A stretch of DNA of 64,000 nucleotides, from contig VXAZ01000606.1 of assembly GCA_013399875.1 (NCBI GenBank), positions 62,001 to 126,000 of the forward strand, in the 5' to 3' direction. The position numbers and the translations under genes are program-made. Below are positions 59,901-64,000 of the stretch, piece by piece. Position 1 is the stretch's first letter; every line of letters starts with the position of its first letter. The notes beneath the pieces were generated by a model that saw only the letters and a list, made by a program, of their open reading frames with translations, made no database searches and had not been told where the DNA came from. This DNA comes from Gymnorhina tibicen. Lineage: Eukaryota > Chordata > Aves > Passeriformes > Artamidae.

Positions 59901-62509
59901 CTACTAATTTACATAATATGCATAATTGGAAGGAAAAGCAAGTTCTCTTTTGACAGATCTCCCTCACCTCTTTTCCCCCTTTACCCATTACAGAACTAGA
60001 CTACCTGAGAATAGAACTCTAGGAGTTCTGCCTTGTAATGTATGCCACCACTGAAAAAACCCCTAAGGAACTACTTACCTTTTGAAGCCTTGAATTCTGT
60101 CTTTATTTTTATCTTTGAAGCTTTTGAATTTTAGGCCACATGTTGCATCTAGCTTGACAGATATCCTTGTTTGTGCTGCGCTATGTCTTTAGACATTGCA
60201 AGACCAGAGCACAAATTGAGATTACCTTACTTAGATCTAAGAAAAGTACTTTACTTCAGTCAGCACTGTGTCCCTCATATTGCACATCATGCACACATTA
60301 ATTTAACTTAGTCTTTTACTTGTCATCTTATTTCTCAGAACTACCACGTGTCCCTGGATGAACTGTACACCCATAACCTGAAATCAGCCCCAAAAAGAGC
60401 CTCTCCGAAAAGAGGTAGCGAGCAGGAACTAGAGACGTGTTATTTGTTGTTTTCTTCAAAACTCAAAGTCCCCTGGAGCCCAGAAGTCCTTCACAAACAA
60501 AGTCAGTTGGCAGCTCAGATTCATTATCTGTTTCTGCTGGTCACCTAAATATCTTTCTCATGCAAGAAAACATAAAATGCACTTTTTCATGATGGAAAAG
60601 AGACTTAAATAGTGATTGATAGAAGCAACCTTTAACTGCTTCTCAAAATAGTTAGAAAATCAAAACAACAAAGCCCTAATCTCCACACAATTTTAGCTTC
60701 TGGATATTCTTCTCAAGTAGCCACAGCACCACCATGCCTGTGGTTTTTAGTGGAAAATTTAGGGAAAAGCCCTTTCCATCAGTTCAAACACCACAGGACT
60801 TTCATCTGGCTCTCTGTGCTGGAACCCATAAGCAAGCACCAAACCTATCAGGTGACTTGTGAACCCGTGTATAATGATGGTCATGGACTGGTGGACTGGT
60901 CTCACACTAACCACCGTAGCCTATCTTCCAGGCTGGAAGTGAGCTAACTGTCCAATCTAGGGGGCAGCTAGAACAACAAACCACTGGGTGTCGTCTCAAA
61001 TTCAACTACAAAAGTACTACTTTTTCTGATAAAGACATATGACCAATTCAGATGGAAGGATCTTTTATTTGTCTAATTATGAACTTCATCTAAGTGTTAG
61101 AGCTGTCAAACTGCAATATGATATAATTTATATTTCTGGGCAATTTATATAGGCCTGTCCTTCAATGGTCCCCAAGGTGCAAACTGTCCAATATAAAATT
61201 TTGATTCTTGGCAAACTGTTTTCCAGCAAAAATTGATTTTGGGACATAGCAGTTCTTTCAAACAGAGACTTAATTCAATATAACTGCACTTCCGCACTCA
61301 CTTCCTAGCTCCACTTGTACACAAAGCAGACTTTTCTTTGATGAAAAGCTGTCAAATCTTGAATTTGCCCATCTTGCTTGCCATGTTTTGTAGAAGTTCA
61401 CTGTGATTTTTTTAATTATAAAACTCTATTAAATACATGCATTTGTCTCCAGAAAACTGCATGTCATCTGCATATTATCCAGTTAATATTGTAAAACAGA
61501 AGAATTTAGTAAAAAAAAAATTGAAACATCTGTACTTTATGCAGTAGGATAATTCTCTGTTTTAGAAAGGAAGAAAACACTTGTGTACAGTAATAAACAT
61601 CACGCTTTTCTATTGTCAGTCACTGAAATTCCACTGAATCCTGTAGGAATGAAAATGAAAAATCATAGAAGACCATCAGTCACTGCAGAAAGGCTTACTC
61701 TCTTAATTAGGGCTGCCATGAGCTCTTCCTGAAAATTACCATTGATGTAATTTCTCTTCAGAGTATATGCAAGCAAGAGAGCACATGGCAGATTGACCTG
61801 TCCTCCGAAAACTTACTGCACTTCTTAAGTATTAACTCACAAGGGACAGCATATAGCATTGGGTTAGATACCCATAAGTCCTGCAGAGGCACTTCTATCA
61901 TGGCTATGGAAAACACGCAATGCTTCAGTAAAATTCCAGAGAAACAAATAATTTCATAATTTTGCCATTTCACAGTCCATAAAGTTACAAAAACTGATGA
62001 AAGTCAATTTCAGCATTAGCTACACCATGAACCAATTTTAATCAGATCACTAGCCTTATTCTAAACTAAGTATTATATCAATTTTTGCATTATTGACATT
62101 ACATTACCAAACTGAACTAAAAATGCTTTGGACAGTTTAAAAACTTAATAAGGAATTTCAATTCCATTTCTACATTTAAAAGTCAAGTTCTCAAACCATA
62201 ACTTCACAAAGTTCAACCAACTATAACATGGCTGTGAAAGCCAAAATATTGTTTGAATATTTCATAGGCTATTATGATTCTCCCCTACCTCTGGCCATGC
62301 CTATCCATTACGGATCTAAGTCCTCACAGCAAAAAAGGCCTTTATTTTTTTAGAAGACAAGGCAGCCAGTTCATGACTCTGGGGGGCAGTGCCACTCATG
62401 CAGACACTAATGTCACTAATGTTGTTCCAAGCTCCCTGCCAGCCAGCTGCTTGCAGCAGAACAGTCAGTCTGACCTTTGGCCAGGAGGAGGAATGGCTCA
62501 ATAGCATGA
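56995..62509. other. MCTP1: Intronic DNA upstream of the provirus
   Basis: Searched for the preceding MCTP1 exon on the minus strand and found none. An exon-like plus-strand segment is at 60339-60414. The remainder is AT-rich and unremarkable. Confidence 0.55.
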
Positions 62510-62655
62510 GAAGCTGCCTTATCTAATGGATTAAGTACAGAACCCAAGCAAAATGCCACCTTTGACAAGGACTTGCTCTGCTGGCCTTAGCTGAGTCAGT
62601 TAACCTTTCTTAGTTTTCCATCTTTAAAATGGGAATTATAATTCCACTCTATCTG
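62510..62655 (+). repeat. MIR/CORE-SINE-like relic
   Basis: The words gagtcagttaacctttcttag then ttttccatctttaaaatggg then attataattcc follow the MIR core in order (MIR: aagtcacttaacctc..., cagtttcctcatctgtaaaatgggg, ataataat). Upstream, atctaatggattaagtacag resembles the tRNA-derived head. The central tRNA part is lost or too diverged. This is an old SINE, predating birds. Confidence 0.65.
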
Positions 62656-64000
62656 TGCTGATGCAAACATGTTGCAACAGACTGATACCACGAATGCTTG
62701 AGGTATCTTACAAGGCAAGTCAGTGCAAAGCTATAATCAAGTTAAACTCATCTCCACACAATACTTCCAGAAAAAAAAATTAATCACAAGTCATCCTTTC
62801 ACTGTATGTATAATTATAAATGCTGTGTTTAACAAAAAATATCTTTTAATAAAATATCTTTCAAAAACATCTTTTAAATCCTGATTTATCCATTACTATG
62901 CTAGAACTGGTACTTAAAATCCAGTAGCTTTGCTGTACATGATGGCCCAAAGTCTTCAGGTGACCTATATGATAGGACTTGATGAAATATTTTATCTACC
63001 ATAGAATACTGTCCATCTACTAGATTTTTGCTCTTTGTGGAGATAGTTCAAGTGTATATTGAAATCTGTTTGCGCTAATTGACAGAGCAAATTACTTTTG
63101 GAACCGCATTTCCAAAGGGCCTCTGAATTTATTCCTTCAATTTTACACGCTTTGGGCTTCCATACCTTTGTGAATTTAATGTTTGTGTTCATCACTCTGA
63201 CATTTCCTAGCATTTGAAGAAACATTTCAGAGACCATTTTTGCACATGTGATGTTAGGACAGGAGTTTAGAAGGACAGATTTTAGAAAAGACATTTACAT
63301 TCAGCACAGTGAGTCATCTTGGTGTCTTCATCCTACTTTCAAGTACTGTAATCAAAATCTTAACACAGAATTTTCTTAGAAGAGAGGCTGAATTCCAGAC
63401 ATAAAACTGAAAAAGAAAAAAAAAGGAAGAAAACAACAATCTGACTCATTTTCCATGCTTAGTTTCTCTTCTTTAGAGGAGAAAAAGCCTGAAAAGCTTT
63501 TGAAAACAAGCCTAAACATCACCGAGCTCTTTAGTAAAATTCCTCTGATATATAAGGTTCTGAAATCACACTATGCAGAAAAAACACACACAATTGATTA
63601 ATAATGAGGACAGAAATACCAATAAATTTACTTCTAATGAAGACTGAAGACACAGTAATCAAAGTGTTAAAAATTCATTTCATGCACATTTCATTTGCCT
63701 CTTAGCTGATATTTATCACATAATTCTGTGAGAAAGTGGAGGCCTAAGATGCTCCAGATAAATGTCTCAATTAATTGTACAGAGGTAGGCCTCTTTGAGC
63801 TGAACCAGAACTGTGAGCTCTTTATTAAAAGCACTATTCTGTAGCCTGTAACCTTGTTCCTTGACTCCTCTCTAGTTTCCAATTTAAACAAGTCCCCATG
63901 CGGCCCACTCTAAAGGGCTTTGTCTCCCTGTCATTGTTATGAGAGCCAAGGCATCCTGGAAGTGTGAAATCAGACCTCATGAGCTGAACGGTTCCCCAGG
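62656..64000. other. AT-rich intronic DNA at the window's right end
   Basis: No exon, RNA gene or clear transposon seen. Minus-strand open frames at 62992-63294 and 63691-63891 are short and without splice or domain support. Confidence 0.5.

Noticed and set aside
61690..61750. Minus-strand LMAA wording resembling the preceding MCTP1 exon
   Set aside because: The surrounding residues and splice sites do not fit; a four-residue match is chance.

Overview
The window is vertebrate nuclear DNA, most likely from a bird. The evidence is CR1 LINE fragments with the avian CR1 3' end, avian-type ERV-L LTRs, AT-rich intronic DNA and a vertebrate gene with short exons. There is no sign of bacterial gene organisation. 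N runs and isolated single Ns show it is a draft assembly.

The only host gene I can support is MCTP1 (multiple C2 and transmembrane domain protein 1), read on the minus strand. Five consecutive coding exons lie at 48499-48601, 46318-46420, 45878-45979, 45457-45531 and 43791-43910. They keep one reading frame and have canonical AG/GT splice sites. They encode the last C2 domain and the linker leading to the first membrane segment. I found no upstream exons (above 48601) and no downstream exons (below 43791). The rest of the window is therefore read as two very large MCTP1 introns, unless a missing exon lies in the 187-N gap at 40946-41132.

The introns are loaded with retroelements. From left to right: a solo ERV-L-type LTR (253-839, TSD gaagc); a CR1 3' fragment (5574-5722); a long CR1 (about 11150-14640) split by a 1039-bp solo LTR (12191-13229, TSD cagct); an LTR nested in another LTR (14755-17238), disturbed by assembly breaks; a CR1 3' end (about 17304-17530); an LTR-like element with a TATA box (about 18923-19755); a 5' ERV fragment with LTR, primer-binding-like site and an intact leader ORF (about 23390-25205); a tRNA-SINE-like piece (32141-32232); a (GT)26 microsatellite; a complete but defective 7.4-kb ERV-L provirus on the minus strand (49569-56989, TSD aaagg); and a MIR/CORE-SINE-like relic (about 62510-62655).

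The most interesting item is a hydrophobic leader ORF of about 175 codons. It starts 77 to 85 bases after the primer-binding site in two separately inserted ERVs, ahead of gag. It is fully open in the copy at 24107-24634 and broken by one TGA in the copy at 55772-56287. The main technical warning is false duplication: a 353-bp direct repeat identical as far as I can read meets at a single N (15159), a diverged 938-bp repeat of ERV gag meets at another (54686), and the 476-N gap at 15883-16358 has the same 20 bases on both sides. There is no CRISPR array, operon or RNA gene that I can support.
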